Shown in pieces: positions 35,326-43,625 of a stretch of 48,374 nt of DNA. Source of the stretch: Bradyrhizobium macuxiense (GTDB lineage: Bacteria; Pseudomonadota; Alphaproteobacteria; Rhizobiales; Xanthobacteraceae). The position numbers and the translations under genes were made by a program. Positions within the stretch are counted from its first letter, which is position 1, and every line of letters begins with the position of its first letter. The DNA lies in NCBI RefSeq assembly GCF_001542415.1, contig NZ_LNCU01000035.1:8033-56406 (forward strand). The letters are read 5' to 3'. The notes under the pieces are model-generated. The model was given only the letters and a program-made list of their open reading frames with translations. It ran no database searches and was not told where the DNA came from.

Positions 35326-36085
35326 GGCGCGTCACCGCATGCTGTTCGCCGAGATAGGCGCGCTTGACCTCGTCATGCCTACGGATCGCATCGGGCACGT
35401 CGCAGGCGATGACGCGGCCGTAGACCAGCACCGTGATGCGGTCGGCAAGCGCGAACACCGCCTCCATGTCATGCTCGACCAGCACGATGGTGACCTCCTT
35501 GCGCAGCTCCTTGAGCAGCGCGACCATTCGCGCGGATTCGGTGACGCCGAGGCCCGCCATCGGCTCGTCCAGCAACAGGAGCCGCGGCTTGGTGGCGAGC
35601 GCCACCGCAAGCTCAAGCTCACGCTGCTCGCCATGGCTCAGTTGCGAGACCACGACATTGGCGCGCTTGCCGAGGCCGACGCGCTCCAGCGCGGCGCCCG
35701 CGGCCTCGCGGAGCTGCGGCTCTTTCCGCGCATTGCCCCAGAAGCGGAAGGAGTGGCCATCATGGGCCTGCGCGGCGAGCGCGACATTGTCGATCGCCGA
35801 GAAGTCCTTGAGCAGCGACGTGATCTGGAACGAACGCGCCAGGCCGAGCCGGCTGCGCTTGTAGGACGGCAGCCGCGTCACGTCGCGACCGCCGAAATGG
35901 ATGCTGCCGGAGTTCGGCATCAGCTGCCCGGTGAGCTGGCTGATCAACGTGGTCTTGCCGGCACCGTTGGGGCCGATGATCGCGTGCAGCTCGCCCGGCT
36001 TGACCTCCAGCGAGAGGTTGTCGGTCGCGGTGATGCCACCGAAGCGGCGCACCAGATTGTCGACGCGGAGCAAGGGATCAGGCAC
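35318..36085 (-). CDS. livG: Branched-chain-type ABC transporter ATPase LivG
   Basis: 255 aa with a GTG start at 36085 (VPDPLLRVDNLVRRFGG), overlapping the livM stop by 8 bp. Walker A GPNGAGKTT, signature LSHGEQRELELA (LSHGE rather than the standard LSGGQ, common in LivG-type subunits), Walker B LLLLDEPMAGL. Partner of LivF in powering import. Confidence 0.94.
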   Translation of the reverse strand: MPDPLLRVDNLVRRFGGITATDNLSLEVKPGELHAIIGPNGAGKTTLISQLTGQLMPNSGSIHFGGRDVTRLPSYKRSRLGLARSFQITSLLKDFSAIDNVALAAQAHDGHSFRFWGNARKEPQLREAAGAALERVGLGKRANVVVSQLSHGEQRELELAVALATKPRLLLLDEPMAGLGVTESARMVALLKELRKEVTIVLVEHDMEAVFALADRITVLVYGRVIACDVPDAIRRHDEVKRAYLGEQHAVTRHG

Positions 36086-37025
36086 GGCGCATCCTCCCGA
36101 GCAGGCCCATGATGCCGCCGCGCGCGAACAGCACGATCAGGAGCAGCACCGGACCCAGGATGATCCCAGAGTATTCGGTGAACTGCGACAACAGCTCCTC
36201 CAGCACCAGATAGATGATGGCGCCGATCACGGGGCCGAACAGCGAGCCCATGCCGCCCAAGATCACCATCACCATGAGATCGCCGGAACGGGTCCAGTAC
36301 ATCACGGCCGGGCTGACGAAATCGGTGTTGTTGGCAAGCAGTGCGCCCGCGAGCCCACAGATCGTGCCGGCGATGACGAAGCAGACCAGCCGGTAGCGGT
36401 TGGCATGGAAGCCAATCGCCTGCATGCGCTGCTCGTTGGAGCGGACGCCCTGGACCACCAGGCCGAAGCGCGAATTGACGATGCGCCAGATCAGATAGAG
36501 GCCGCCGAACAGACAGACGAGGCAGAGGTAGTAGAACTGGTTGCGATCGGACAGATTGATCAGCCCGGCGAAATCGCTGCGCTTGTAGATGGTCAGTCCA
36601 TCGTCGCCGCCGTAGCGCGAAAGGCCGGAGGCGACGTAATAGGCCATCTGCGCAAAGGCCAGCGTGATCATGATGAAGTAGACGCCGCGGGTGCGCAAGG
36701 AGAGCGCGCCGATCACGAGCGCGAACAGCGCCGAAACCGCGAGCGCCACCGGCCACTGGATGAAGCCGGAGCCGATGCCTTCGGCAGCGAGGATGCCGAC
36801 CGCATATCCGCCGACGCCGAGATAGGCGGCGTGGCCGAAGCTCATCATGCCGCCATAGCCCATGATCAGGTTCAGGCTCGCGGCGGCGAGCGCGAAGATC
36901 ACGATGCGGGTGAACAGCGTGAGGATGAAGATGTTGCCTGTGACGGCCGAATAGACCGGCAGCAGGACCAGGGCGGCGCAGAGCAGCGCCGCGACGGCGT
37001 TGGGGGCGTTGAGCTTGGGCATCAT
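36078..37025 (-). CDS. livM: Branched-chain-type ABC transporter permease LivM
   Basis: 315 aa with about nine hydrophobic segments, GYGGMMSFGHAAYLGVGGYAVGI and GGMGSLFGPVIGAIIYLVLEELL being the conserved LivM loops. The ATG at 37025 overlaps the livH stop; the frame is open further upstream but only antisense to livH. Confidence 0.94.
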   Translation of the reverse strand: MMPKLNAPNAVAALLCAALVLLPVYSAVTGNIFILTLFTRIVIFALAAASLNLIMGYGGMMSFGHAAYLGVGGYAVGILAAEGIGSGFIQWPVALAVSALFALVIGALSLRTRGVYFIMITLAFAQMAYYVASGLSRYGGDDGLTIYKRSDFAGLINLSDRNQFYYLCLVCLFGGLYLIWRIVNSRFGLVVQGVRSNEQRMQAIGFHANRYRLVCFVIAGTICGLAGALLANNTDFVSPAVMYWTRSGDLMVMVILGGMGSLFGPVIGAIIYLVLEELLSQFTEYSGIILGPVLLLIVLFARGGIMGLLGRMRRA

Positions 37026-37939
37026 CGTTTGGCCGCCGGAAACAGCCCTTCCGGCCGCACCACCAGCACGATCGCCATCAGGAGATAGATCAGCATCGAG
37101 GAGATCGCCGGCGCCGCGGTCGAGGCGGCAGCGCCGCTCAGCACCTTGCGCAGGAGATCCGGCAGGAACGCCCGGCCCATCGTATCGATGATGCCGACGA
37201 ACAGCGCCGCCAGGAACGCGCCGCGGATCGAACCGATACCGCCGATCACGATGATGACGAAGGCGAGGATCAGGATGTTCTCGCCCATGCCGATCTGCAC
37301 GGTGAGGATCGGCGCCTGCATCAAGCCGGCGAGGCCTGCGAGCGCTGCGCCCAGACCGAACACGAGCGTGAACAGCAGCTTGATGTTGATGCCGAGCGCG
37401 CCGATCATCTCGCGGTTCGAGGCGCCGGCGCGGATCAGCATGCCGACACGGGTGCGCATCACGACAAGATAGAGCAGCGCGGCAACCACCAGCGCGACGG
37501 TGATGATCAGGAGGCGATAGGCCGGATAGTACACGCCGGGAATGATCTGTACCGGCACGGTGAGCCAGGGCGGCAGCGGCAGCGCGAGGCCGGCCGGCCC
37601 CCAGATCAGCCGCACGGCATCGTTGAAGAACAGGATCAGGCCGAAGGTCGCCAAGACCTGGTCGAGGTGATCGCGGCCGTAGAGATGTCTCAGCGCGACA
37701 TATTCGAGCACGATGCCGAGCAACAGCGTGGCGCCGAGCGCCAGCAGCGCGCCGAGCACGAAGCTGCCGGTCCATGCCACGAAGGTCGCCGCGAAATAGG
37801 CGCCCATCATGTAGAGCGAGCCGTGCGCCAGATTGACGAAATCCATGATGCCGAACACCAGCGTCAGGCCGGCCGCCAGCAGGAACAGCAGGAGGCCGAA
37901 CTGCAGGCCGTTCAGGAGTTGTTCGACGACGAGATACAT
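37022..37939 (-). CDS. livH: Branched-chain-type ABC transporter permease LivH
   Basis: 305 aa, eight to nine hydrophobic segments. GIMDFVNLAHGSLYMMGAYFA and GENILILAFVIIVIGGIGSIRGAFLAALFVG are the conserved LivH sequences. ATG at 37939. It follows livJ by 249 bp, a gap filled by repeat C2, which could make the permease genes less expressed than the binding protein. Confidence 0.94.
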   Translation of the reverse strand: MYLVVEQLLNGLQFGLLLFLLAAGLTLVFGIMDFVNLAHGSLYMMGAYFAATFVAWTGSFVLGALLALGATLLLGIVLEYVALRHLYGRDHLDQVLATFGLILFFNDAVRLIWGPAGLALPLPPWLTVPVQIIPGVYYPAYRLLIITVALVVAALLYLVVMRTRVGMLIRAGASNREMIGALGINIKLLFTLVFGLGAALAGLAGLMQAPILTVQIGMGENILILAFVIIVIGGIGSIRGAFLAALFVGIIDTMGRAFLPDLLRKVLSGAAASTAAPAISSMLIYLLMAIVLVVRPEGLFPAAKR

Positions 37940-38005
37940 CGTGAGGCTATGTCCCCTTGAGCGAAGCGGGATGGGCGCGCCGACGCATCGCACGCTGCGC
38001 GTTCT

Positions 38006-38155
38006 CCCTCGCCCCGCTCTTGCGGGGTCTGGACGAGCCATAGCTCGCCCTGAGAGGGTTGGGGTGAGGGGCTGTCTCCACGAGCGGATTCGTGGAGAGC
38101 CCCCTCACCCGATCGCTTCGCGATCGACCTCTCCCCGCAAGCGGGGCGAGGTGAA
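38006..38155. repeat. Palindromic intergenic repeat, family C copy 2
   Basis: Arms CCCTCGCCCCGCTCTTGCGG and CCGCAAGCGGGGCGAGG; inner arms GTTGGGGTGAGGGGCT/AGCCCCCTCACCC; a GATCGCTTCGCGATC hairpin inside. It sits between livJ and livH inside the operon. Confidence 0.9.
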
Positions 38156-38188
38156 GAAGCAAGCGCCGCGCCAAACGGCGCCTTACAG

Positions 38189-39361
38189 TCACTTCATCGG
38201 ACACTTGTCGTGGAACTGGTCCTGGTTGTCCTTGACGATGGTCGCGACCGTCTTCAGCGAGAGCTGGCCGTCGGCGTCCTTGACCACGTCCTGCAGATAG
38301 AAGTTCTGGATCGGGATGTGGTTGTTGCCGTACTTGAACGGGCCGCGCAGCGACTTGAAGTCGGCCTTTTCCATCTCGGCCTTCATCGCGTCCTTCTTGG
38401 CGAGGTCGCCCTTCACCGCCACGACAGCACTGTTGATGAGTTGGGCAGCGTCATAGGCCTGGGCGCCGTAATAGGTCGGGCGCAATCCCGGATACTTCTT
38501 GCGATAGTCCGCGACGAACGCCTTGTTCTGCTCGTTCGGCAGGTCGTTGACCCATTCCTGCGCGCCGGGAATGCCGATCGCATTGTCCTTCTGCAGCGGC
38601 AGCGACAATTCGTCGACGGTGAACGCGGTGTAGAGCGGGATCTGCTGCTTGATGCCGGCCTGGGCGTATTGGTTCAGGAACTGGACGCCGGCCGCACCCG
38701 GATAGAACACGAAGATCGATTCCGCGCCCGAGTTGCGCGCCTTGGTCAGCTCGGCGGAGAAATCGAGCTGGCTCGGCCACACCGTGTATTCCTCACCGAC
38801 CACCTTGCCCTTGAAGGTGCTCTTCACGCCCGCCAGCATGTCCTTGCCGGCGGCGTAGTTCGGGCCGATCAGGAACACGGACTTGACGCCCTTCTGGTTC
38901 ATGTAGAGGCCCATCGCGGCGGGCGTCTGGTCGTTCTGCCAGGAGGTCGAGAACACGTAGGGCGAGCACAATTCGCCGGCGAGCTGCGACGGACCGGCAT
39001 TGGCCGAGATCAGGAAGGTCTTGCTGTCGACCGCGGTCTTCAGCGAGGCCAGCAGCACGTTCGACCAGATGTAGCCGACGATGAAATCGACCTTGTCCGA
39101 CTGCACCAGCTTCTCGGTCTTCTGCTTGCCGATGTCGGGTTTCTGCTGGTCGTCCTCGTAGATCACCTCGACCGGCTTGCCGTCCATCTTGCGGCCCAGA
39201 TGGTCGAGCGCGAGCTCGAAGGAATTGCGCATGTCGTTGCCGATCACGGCGGTCGGGCCACTGAAGGTCGAAACAAATCCGATCTTGATGCTGTCGGCCG
39301 CCGTCGCGAGCTGCGCCAGCGCCACGGCCACGGCGCCTGCCAGCCAAAATGCCTTTTTCAT
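38189..39361 (-). CDS. livJ: Branched-chain-type ABC transporter substrate-binding protein
   Basis: 390 aa from the ATG at 39361, with GAGGAGGGG before it. Signal peptide MKKAFWLAGAVAVALAQLATA, cleaved before ADSIKIGFV. Type I periplasmic binding protein (Peripla_BP_6): VSTFSGPTAVIGNDMRNSFELALDHLG, NANAGPSQLAG and ALYTAFTVDELSL regions. The ligand is not predictable; relatives bind branched amino acids, aromatic acids or amides. First gene of the liv run. The 12-nt palindrome TCAACCGGTTGA (39376-39387) lies 15 bases before the ATG. Confidence 0.92.
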   Translation of the reverse strand: MKKAFWLAGAVAVALAQLATAADSIKIGFVSTFSGPTAVIGNDMRNSFELALDHLGRKMDGKPVEVIYEDDQQKPDIGKQKTEKLVQSDKVDFIVGYIWSNVLLASLKTAVDSKTFLISANAGPSQLAGELCSPYVFSTSWQNDQTPAAMGLYMNQKGVKSVFLIGPNYAAGKDMLAGVKSTFKGKVVGEEYTVWPSQLDFSAELTKARNSGAESIFVFYPGAAGVQFLNQYAQAGIKQQIPLYTAFTVDELSLPLQKDNAIGIPGAQEWVNDLPNEQNKAFVADYRKKYPGLRPTYYGAQAYDAAQLINSAVVAVKGDLAKKDAMKAEMEKADFKSLRGPFKYGNNHIPIQNFYLQDVVKDADGQLSLKTVATIVKDNQDQFHDKCPMK

Positions 39362-39754
39362 ATTCAATCCCCTCCTCAACCGGTTGAACGTCCCGCAAGG
39401 TCATCGGACTTCAAATCCTCACCTGCGGCTGCGCTTGGCGCGCCGTTCCCGGCGTCGTGTTTTGTGCGCGAAATTGTAAGCATGCAGCAAGTGTGATCCG
39501 ACGGCTCTCAATTAGAACCTTCGGCGCATACCCCAGCACCGTGCACCATAATTCGCACAAGCCGGCGATGGCAAGAATTATAATGCCGGTTGCGAGGGCA
39601 ACTATTGTCGCAGGCGGCGGTCCCTCCTTGGCGCAGTGCAGCAGAATTGATGCATTCGGTAAAGCGACTGGAAACCACCAGTGCTGGCGGCAGCGGCGCC
39701 TTCACGGACCGGAAAGCAGTGGCACGCGAGGCTCCATGGAGAGGAGCGCGCCAC
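39362..39754. other. Divergent livJ/DUF805 regulatory region
   Basis: A 393-bp gene-free stretch. It contains the TCAACCGGTTGA palindrome near livJ and the 12-mer AAGAATTATAAT (39573-39584) shared with the benzoate-CoA ligase/boxR gap. I found no other RNA or open reading frame with a recognisable product. Confidence 0.55.
39573..39584. promoter_or_regulatory. AAGAATTATAAT motif upstream of livJ
   Basis: Identical over 12 nt to 29645-29656 in the boxR/ligase gap. It lies 212-223 bp upstream of the livJ ATG, or 171-182 bp upstream of the DUF805 gene. Candidate shared operator; chance similarity of AT-rich tracts is not excluded. Confidence 0.4.
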
Positions 39755-40309
39755 ATGTTGGGATATCTGTTCGGCTTCAACGCCCGGATCGGCCGGCTGC
39801 AATATTTCCTCGCCTCGATCGCGCTTGCGGTCGTCGCGACGCTGATGTGCATGGGCGCCGCGAGCCAGGCCTACCGAACGGTGCGTTATGGCGGGGCGCT
39901 GACGGTCGAGCAACTGGGCTGGCCCGTACTCGTGATTGCCGGCATTTTCGCGGTGGCCACGTTCATGCTGTACTGCATGCGCATCCGCGACATCGGATGG
40001 GATCCGGTCGTGGTGGTCGTGGGCTGGATTGCGTTCACGATCATCGATGGATTGATCGCCAGCAAGTTTCCCGCATGGGCGATCGGCACAAGGCATCAGG
40101 CCACCGCCGTCGGCGCTTTCGTCAATCTCGGGCTGACGCTCGCCCTGCTGTTCTGGCCGAGCGGCTATGCCGGCGACGAACCGCCGGCGCGGCCGCGCGA
40201 TACGGGCGGTGGATCGGACGGCTTCTTCAGCAGGAACGGCGCGCCGGCCGCCCCCACCAGCCGCATCGCGCGCGTCGCCAACGGCGAATTCGGCGGCCGG
40301 GGGAAATAG
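39755..40309 (+). CDS. DUF805 family membrane protein
   Basis: 184 aa. The N-terminal YLFGFNARIGRLQYFLASIALAVVA is the family signature; about four hydrophobic segments run to residue 140, and the last 45 residues are soluble, rich in Gly and Arg. DUF805 proteins are inner-membrane proteins of unknown role. ATG at 39755 with GAGGAG before it. Alone on its strand; followed by a repeat-filled gap. Confidence 0.85.
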   Translation: MLGYLFGFNARIGRLQYFLASIALAVVATLMCMGAASQAYRTVRYGGALTVEQLGWPVLVIAGIFAVATFMLYCMRIRDIGWDPVVVVVGWIAFTIIDGLIASKFPAWAIGTRHQATAVGAFVNLGLTLALLFWPSGYAGDEPPARPRDTGGGSDGFFSRNGAPAAPTSRIARVANGEFGGRGK

Positions 40310-40379
40310 GGGCTCATTCACGCGTCGCTCCATCCGACGGGTTGAGATCCGATTCAACTGTCAAACAGCTAGTCGCGCT

Positions 40380-40501
40380 GTCATCACCGGCGCATGCGGG
40401 TGATCCAGTATCCCAGAGACGACGATGCTTGAGCCGAGGGGCCGCAGCGTACTGGATCGCCCGGTCCTGGTGCGCAATTGCGCACAAGGCCGGACGATGA
40501 C
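40380..40501. repeat. Palindromic intergenic repeat, family A copy 2
   Basis: GTCATCACCGGCGCATGCGG and CCGGACGATGAC at the ends; inner arms GGTGATCCAGTA and TACTGGATCGCCC. It includes GTGCGCAATTGCGCAC at 40470-40485, also found in repeat B2. Matches 3272-3399 in the inner arms. Confidence 0.85.
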
Positions 40502-40633
40502 AGATGTGGATCGGACACAGCTTTACGTTCTCGCGACGTGAACCGTCCGAGGTTTTCGTCCCTTTCCAACCCGCTTAGGAAGCAAAAGGCGCAGGGAAAG
40601 CCAGGTGCCGATCGCACCCATTGCGTCTACGGC

Positions 40634-40708
40634 GTCATTGCGAGCGCAGCGAAGCAATCCATGCCGCAGCATGCACGGAATGATGGATTGCTTCGCTCGC
40701 AATTGTCG
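40634..40708. repeat. Palindromic intergenic repeat, family D copy 3
   Basis: GTCATTGCGAGCGCAGCGAAG against CTTCGCTCGCAATTGTC, with inner GAAGCAATCCATG/TGGATTGCTTC. A shorter, more degenerate copy than those at 32937 and 34497. Confidence 0.85.
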
Positions 40709-40725
40709 ATTATCGCGTGGCGAAA

Positions 40726-41613
40726 CTACCCCCCATCCACTGCCCACTCCGCGCCGTCGATGGCGTAGGGCGCGTGGCGGAAGTCCCTGATGGCGGCGAC
40801 CTTGTCGGCGGACCAGTCGAGCAGCATGAACGACACCGGCGGGGCATTCGCCTGGTTCGGGTCGAACACCAGGATCGCGGGACGGCCCTCGACCTGCCCC
40901 GGCACCAGATGCCAGTCGCTGACCTTGGAATAGTTGGTGAAGTAGCGCGACACCTCGGCCTTGCCGTTCAGCCTGGTGCGGTTGACGAGCTCGAGCCTGA
41001 TGTCGTCGGCGATCATGGCGCGGATGGCGTCGAAGTCGCGGGCGTTGAAGCGGCCGACATAGGCGTTCAGCCGAACGCGATCGGCTTCCGACAGGCCGGG
41101 CCGCGGCGCATCGTCCGGCTCGCTGGCGAACTCACGAAGCTGAGTGCGTCCGCGATGCAGCGCCGCCTTCACCGCAGGCAGGCTGAAATCCATGATGCCG
41201 CAGACCTCCTGCAATGAGCAGCCGAGCACATCCATCAGGATTACGCTGGCGCGCTGCGCCACCGGCAGGCGCATGAAGGTGCGCAGGCTGCTTGCCGCGA
41301 TCTCGCGGCGCGTGACGTCATCGAGCTCTCCGGCCATCATGTCCACCTCCTCCGGCGAACGGAGTGCTTCCTGGCGATTGCGCCGCCTGAGGAAGTCGAG
41401 CGCGGTGTTGTGGGCGATCCGAAACAGCCAGGCTTCCACGTTCTGGATCGGGGCGGCGGAAGCGAAGGCCTCCACCGCCTTGATCAGCGCGTCCTGCAGC
41501 ACATCCTCGCCGTCGATCACCGAGCCGACCATGCGCGCGCAATAGCGATGCAGCTTCGGACGCAATGCCGAAAGATGCTCGCTGATATCGACGACAGGCG
41601 ATGCTGACATCAT
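40726..41613 (-). CDS. ECF sigma factor with SnoaL-like C-terminal domain
   Basis: 295 aa. Sigma-2 region (about 18-85): EDVLQDALIKAVEAFA and NVEAWLFRIAHNTALDFLRRRNR. Sigma-4 region (about 120-170): LPVAQRASVILMDVLGCSLQEVCGIMDFSLPAVKAALHRGR. The last 120 residues (LNAYVGRFNARDFDAIRAMIADDIRLELVNR...) form a SnoaL-like domain, as in ECF41 and ECF56 sigma factors, in which this tail regulates activity in place of an anti-sigma factor. No anti-sigma gene is adjacent. The ATG at 41613 is used; the ATG at 41610 is equally possible. It lies 16 bp after the 102-aa monooxygenase-like gene, which may be its target. Confidence 0.85.
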   Translation of the reverse strand: MMSASPVVDISEHLSALRPKLHRYCARMVGSVIDGEDVLQDALIKAVEAFASAAPIQNVEAWLFRIAHNTALDFLRRRNRQEALRSPEEVDMMAGELDDVTRREIAASSLRTFMRLPVAQRASVILMDVLGCSLQEVCGIMDFSLPAVKAALHRGRTQLREFASEPDDAPRPGLSEADRVRLNAYVGRFNARDFDAIRAMIADDIRLELVNRTRLNGKAEVSRYFTNYSKVSDWHLVPGQVEGRPAILVFDPNQANAPPVSFMLLDWSADKVAAIRDFRHAPYAIDGAEWAVDGG

Positions 41614-41629
41614 TCCACTCCGAACCCGA

Positions 41630-41938
41630 TCAGGATTCCTCCAGCATACGGTAATTGCCGACGATGCTGGCACTGCGCAGCAGCGGCGGCTCGGTGCAGC
41701 GGTCGCGGATACCATCCTGGAATGCCTGGAACGCCGCAAGTTTCGGGATCGGCGTTGAGCCGTCCTCGGCCGCGGCCTCGACAATATGCACGAAGGTGTC
41801 GTCTTCCAGGCGCAGCGTCAGATAGCGCACGCCGTCCGGCCGCGCCGCCTTCAGCTCTGCAAAAACAGCCGAAACCAGCTCGGCATTCCTGTCCGCCATC
41901 TCCGGCTTGGCCTTGTACCTGATCAGGGTTCGTCTCAT
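41630..41938 (-). CDS. Small antibiotic-biosynthesis-monooxygenase-like (ABM fold) protein
   Basis: 102 aa from the ATG at 41938. MRRTLIRYKAKPEMADRNAELVSAVFAELKAARPDGVRYLTLRLEDDTFVHIVE matches small dimeric ferredoxin-like proteins (ABM/DUF family), with the usual beta-alpha-beta start and a Phe/His pair. The reaction is not known. Immediately upstream of the sigma factor on the same strand (16 bp), so it is co-transcribed, and genes of this type are common partners of ECF factors with SnoaL tails. The frame is open much further upstream, but only antisense to the MFS gene. Confidence 0.75.
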   Translation of the reverse strand: MRRTLIRYKAKPEMADRNAELVSAVFAELKAARPDGVRYLTLRLEDDTFVHIVEAAAEDGSTPIPKLAAFQAFQDGIRDRCTEPPLLRSASIVGNYRMLEES

Positions 41939-41990
41939 GGGTCGCTCCTTGGGATGAGGGTTGTCGTCCCCCCAAGGACGTTTGCCGGCC

Positions 41991-42039
41991 GCCAAAGGAT
42001 GCGGTCCGGCAAAAATATTCTTGGGCCGCATCCTTTGCC
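41991..42039. promoter_or_regulatory. 17-nt inverted repeat between the ABM/ECF pair and the MFS gene
   Basis: Left arm GCCAAAGGATGCGGTCC (41991-42007) and right arm GGGCCGCATCCTTTGCC (42023-42039) are complementary at 15 of 17 positions, with an AT-rich 15-nt spacer. Both flanking genes read away from it, so it may be a shared operator or a hairpin in a leader. Confidence 0.55.
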
Positions 42040-42103
42040 GCTCCCGCCTCGTCTTGGCGGCGAAGCGCGCCGCAACAGGGCGGCGCGGCAATGGAGAGCA
42101 ACC

Positions 42104-43510
42104 ATGCAGACCCCGATCTCTCGCGCCGAGCAGCATTGGGTGCTCAGCGTCACCGCGCTGGCATCCTTCATGATGGCGCTCGACGCCATGATCATCACGA
42201 CGGCGTTCGCGACCATCCGCGCCGATTTCGGCAGTTCGGTGGAGACGCTGCAATGGACCGTCAACGCCTTCAATTTGACCTTCGCGGTGCTGCTGCTGAC
42301 CGGGGCTGCGCTCGGCGACCGCTTCGGGCGACGCCGGATGTTCGCAACCGGGATCGCCCTGTTCGTGGTTGCATCCGCGGCTTGCGCGCTGGCCGGCAAT
42401 GCGCAGGCGCTGATCGCCGCCCGCGCGTTGCAGGGCGCCGGAGCTGCGCTGGTGATGCCGCTGGCGATGGCGATCCTGAGCGGCGCCTTCGGCCGGGAGG
42501 AGCGCGCCCGCGCGCTCGGCATTTTCAGCGGCATCACCGGATGCGCGCTGATCATCGGCCCCGCCATCGGCGGCTTTATCACCACCCATCTCGGCTGGCG
42601 CTGGATCTTCTGGATCAACCTGCCGATCGGCCTGATCGTGATCGCAATGGTGCTGGCGCGCCTGCGGGAAAGCTTCGGCCCGGCCGCGCCGCTCGATATC
42701 ACCGGGCTGGCGCTGGTTGCGGTCGCGGCGCTGGCGCTGGTCTGGAGCCTGTTGCGCGGCAATGCCGTCGGGTGGACGAGCACCGAGGTGATGGGCACGC
42801 TGACCGCCGGCGTCATGTTCGCGGTCGGCTTCGTGCTGTGGCAACTGCGCACGACAAGCCCGATGGTGCCGATGCGGCTGTTCGCGTCGCGTGCCTTTGC
42901 GTCGGGCATTGCTGCCAGCGTGCTGTTCTATGCCGCGATGTACGGCGTGCTGTTCCTGCTGCCGCAGTTCCTGCAGACCACGCTCGGCTTCGACGCCTTC
43001 GGCGCCGGGCTGCGCCTGCTGCCCTGGACCGCGACGCTGTTCGTCACCGCGCCGGTCGCTGGCGCAGTCGTCAACCGGTTCGGTGAGCGGCCGCTGGTGG
43101 TGACGGGCCTGCTGATGCAGGCGATCGGCCTCGGCTGGATCAGCGAGGTCGTGAGCCCGACCATCTCCTATTCCGCGCTGGCCGCGCCGCTGGTGCTGGC
43201 CGGCGTCGGCGTGTCGATGGCGATGCCGGCGGCGCAGAACGCGGTGCTGAGCGCGGTCGCGGTCACGGAGATCGGCAAAGCCTCGGGGGTCTTCAACATG
43301 GGCCGCTTCCTCGGCGGGATGTTCGGCATCGCGGCACTGGTGGCGAACTTCTCGGCGAATGGCGCCGCCGATTCTGCCGTTCATTTCGCGAGCGGATTCG
43401 CCGCGGCGATGAGTCTCGCCGCGACGCTGTCGCTGGCCGGTGCGGTCGCGGGGCTGTTCCTGCCGATGCGGCGACGGGTCGTTGCAGCGGCCGCGCCACA
43501 GGATGCGTGA
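42104..43510 (+). CDS. MFS exporter, DHA2-type (14-TM)
   Basis: 468 aa with about fourteen hydrophobic segments. Family signatures are LDAMIITTAFATIRADFGSS (motif D1), GALGDRFGRRRMF (motif A, near residue 66) and LLTGAALGDRFGRR preceding it, plus GPAIGGFITTHLGWRWIFWINLPIG (motif C). DHA2 proteins export drugs or metabolites by proton exchange in the inner membrane. No membrane-fusion or outer-membrane partner is nearby. ATG at 42104. Divergent from the ECF/ABM pair over an inverted repeat, so it could be part of the sigma factor's response. Confidence 0.92.
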   Translation: MQTPISRAEQHWVLSVTALASFMMALDAMIITTAFATIRADFGSSVETLQWTVNAFNLTFAVLLLTGAALGDRFGRRRMFATGIALFVVASAACALAGNAQALIAARALQGAGAALVMPLAMAILSGAFGREERARALGIFSGITGCALIIGPAIGGFITTHLGWRWIFWINLPIGLIVIAMVLARLRESFGPAAPLDITGLALVAVAALALVWSLLRGNAVGWTSTEVMGTLTAGVMFAVGFVLWQLRTTSPMVPMRLFASRAFASGIAASVLFYAAMYGVLFLLPQFLQTTLGFDAFGAGLRLLPWTATLFVTAPVAGAVVNRFGERPLVVTGLLMQAIGLGWISEVVSPTISYSALAAPLVLAGVGVSMAMPAAQNAVLSAVAVTEIGKASGVFNMGRFLGGMFGIAALVANFSANGAADSAVHFASGFAAAMSLAATLSLAGAVAGLFLPMRRRVVAAAAPQDA

Positions 43511-43625
43511 GGTTGTCAGCGATTGGGTTTTGCTATCGGGCGATCAAGCAATCCGTATTGGAATGAGGCCACGAATGAATACATAATGAGACGACGAAGC
43601 CGTTCGAAACCGAGGGCGACATCAG

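Larger units (their letters stand above)
40310..40725. other. Gene-free region with repeats A2 and D3
   Basis: 416 bp between the DUF805 gene and the convergent ECF sigma gene. It is occupied mainly by repeats 40380-40501 and 40634-40708; I see no gene in it. Confidence 0.7.

Noticed and set aside
37026..37775. N-terminal extension of livM to 37775
   Set aside because: Antisense-like overlap with livH in the same strand; the ATG at 37025 gives a standard LivM.
41939..43384. N-terminal extension of the ABM-like frame to 43384
   Set aside because: Antisense to the MFS gene; only the last 102 codons show a fold and a start with context.
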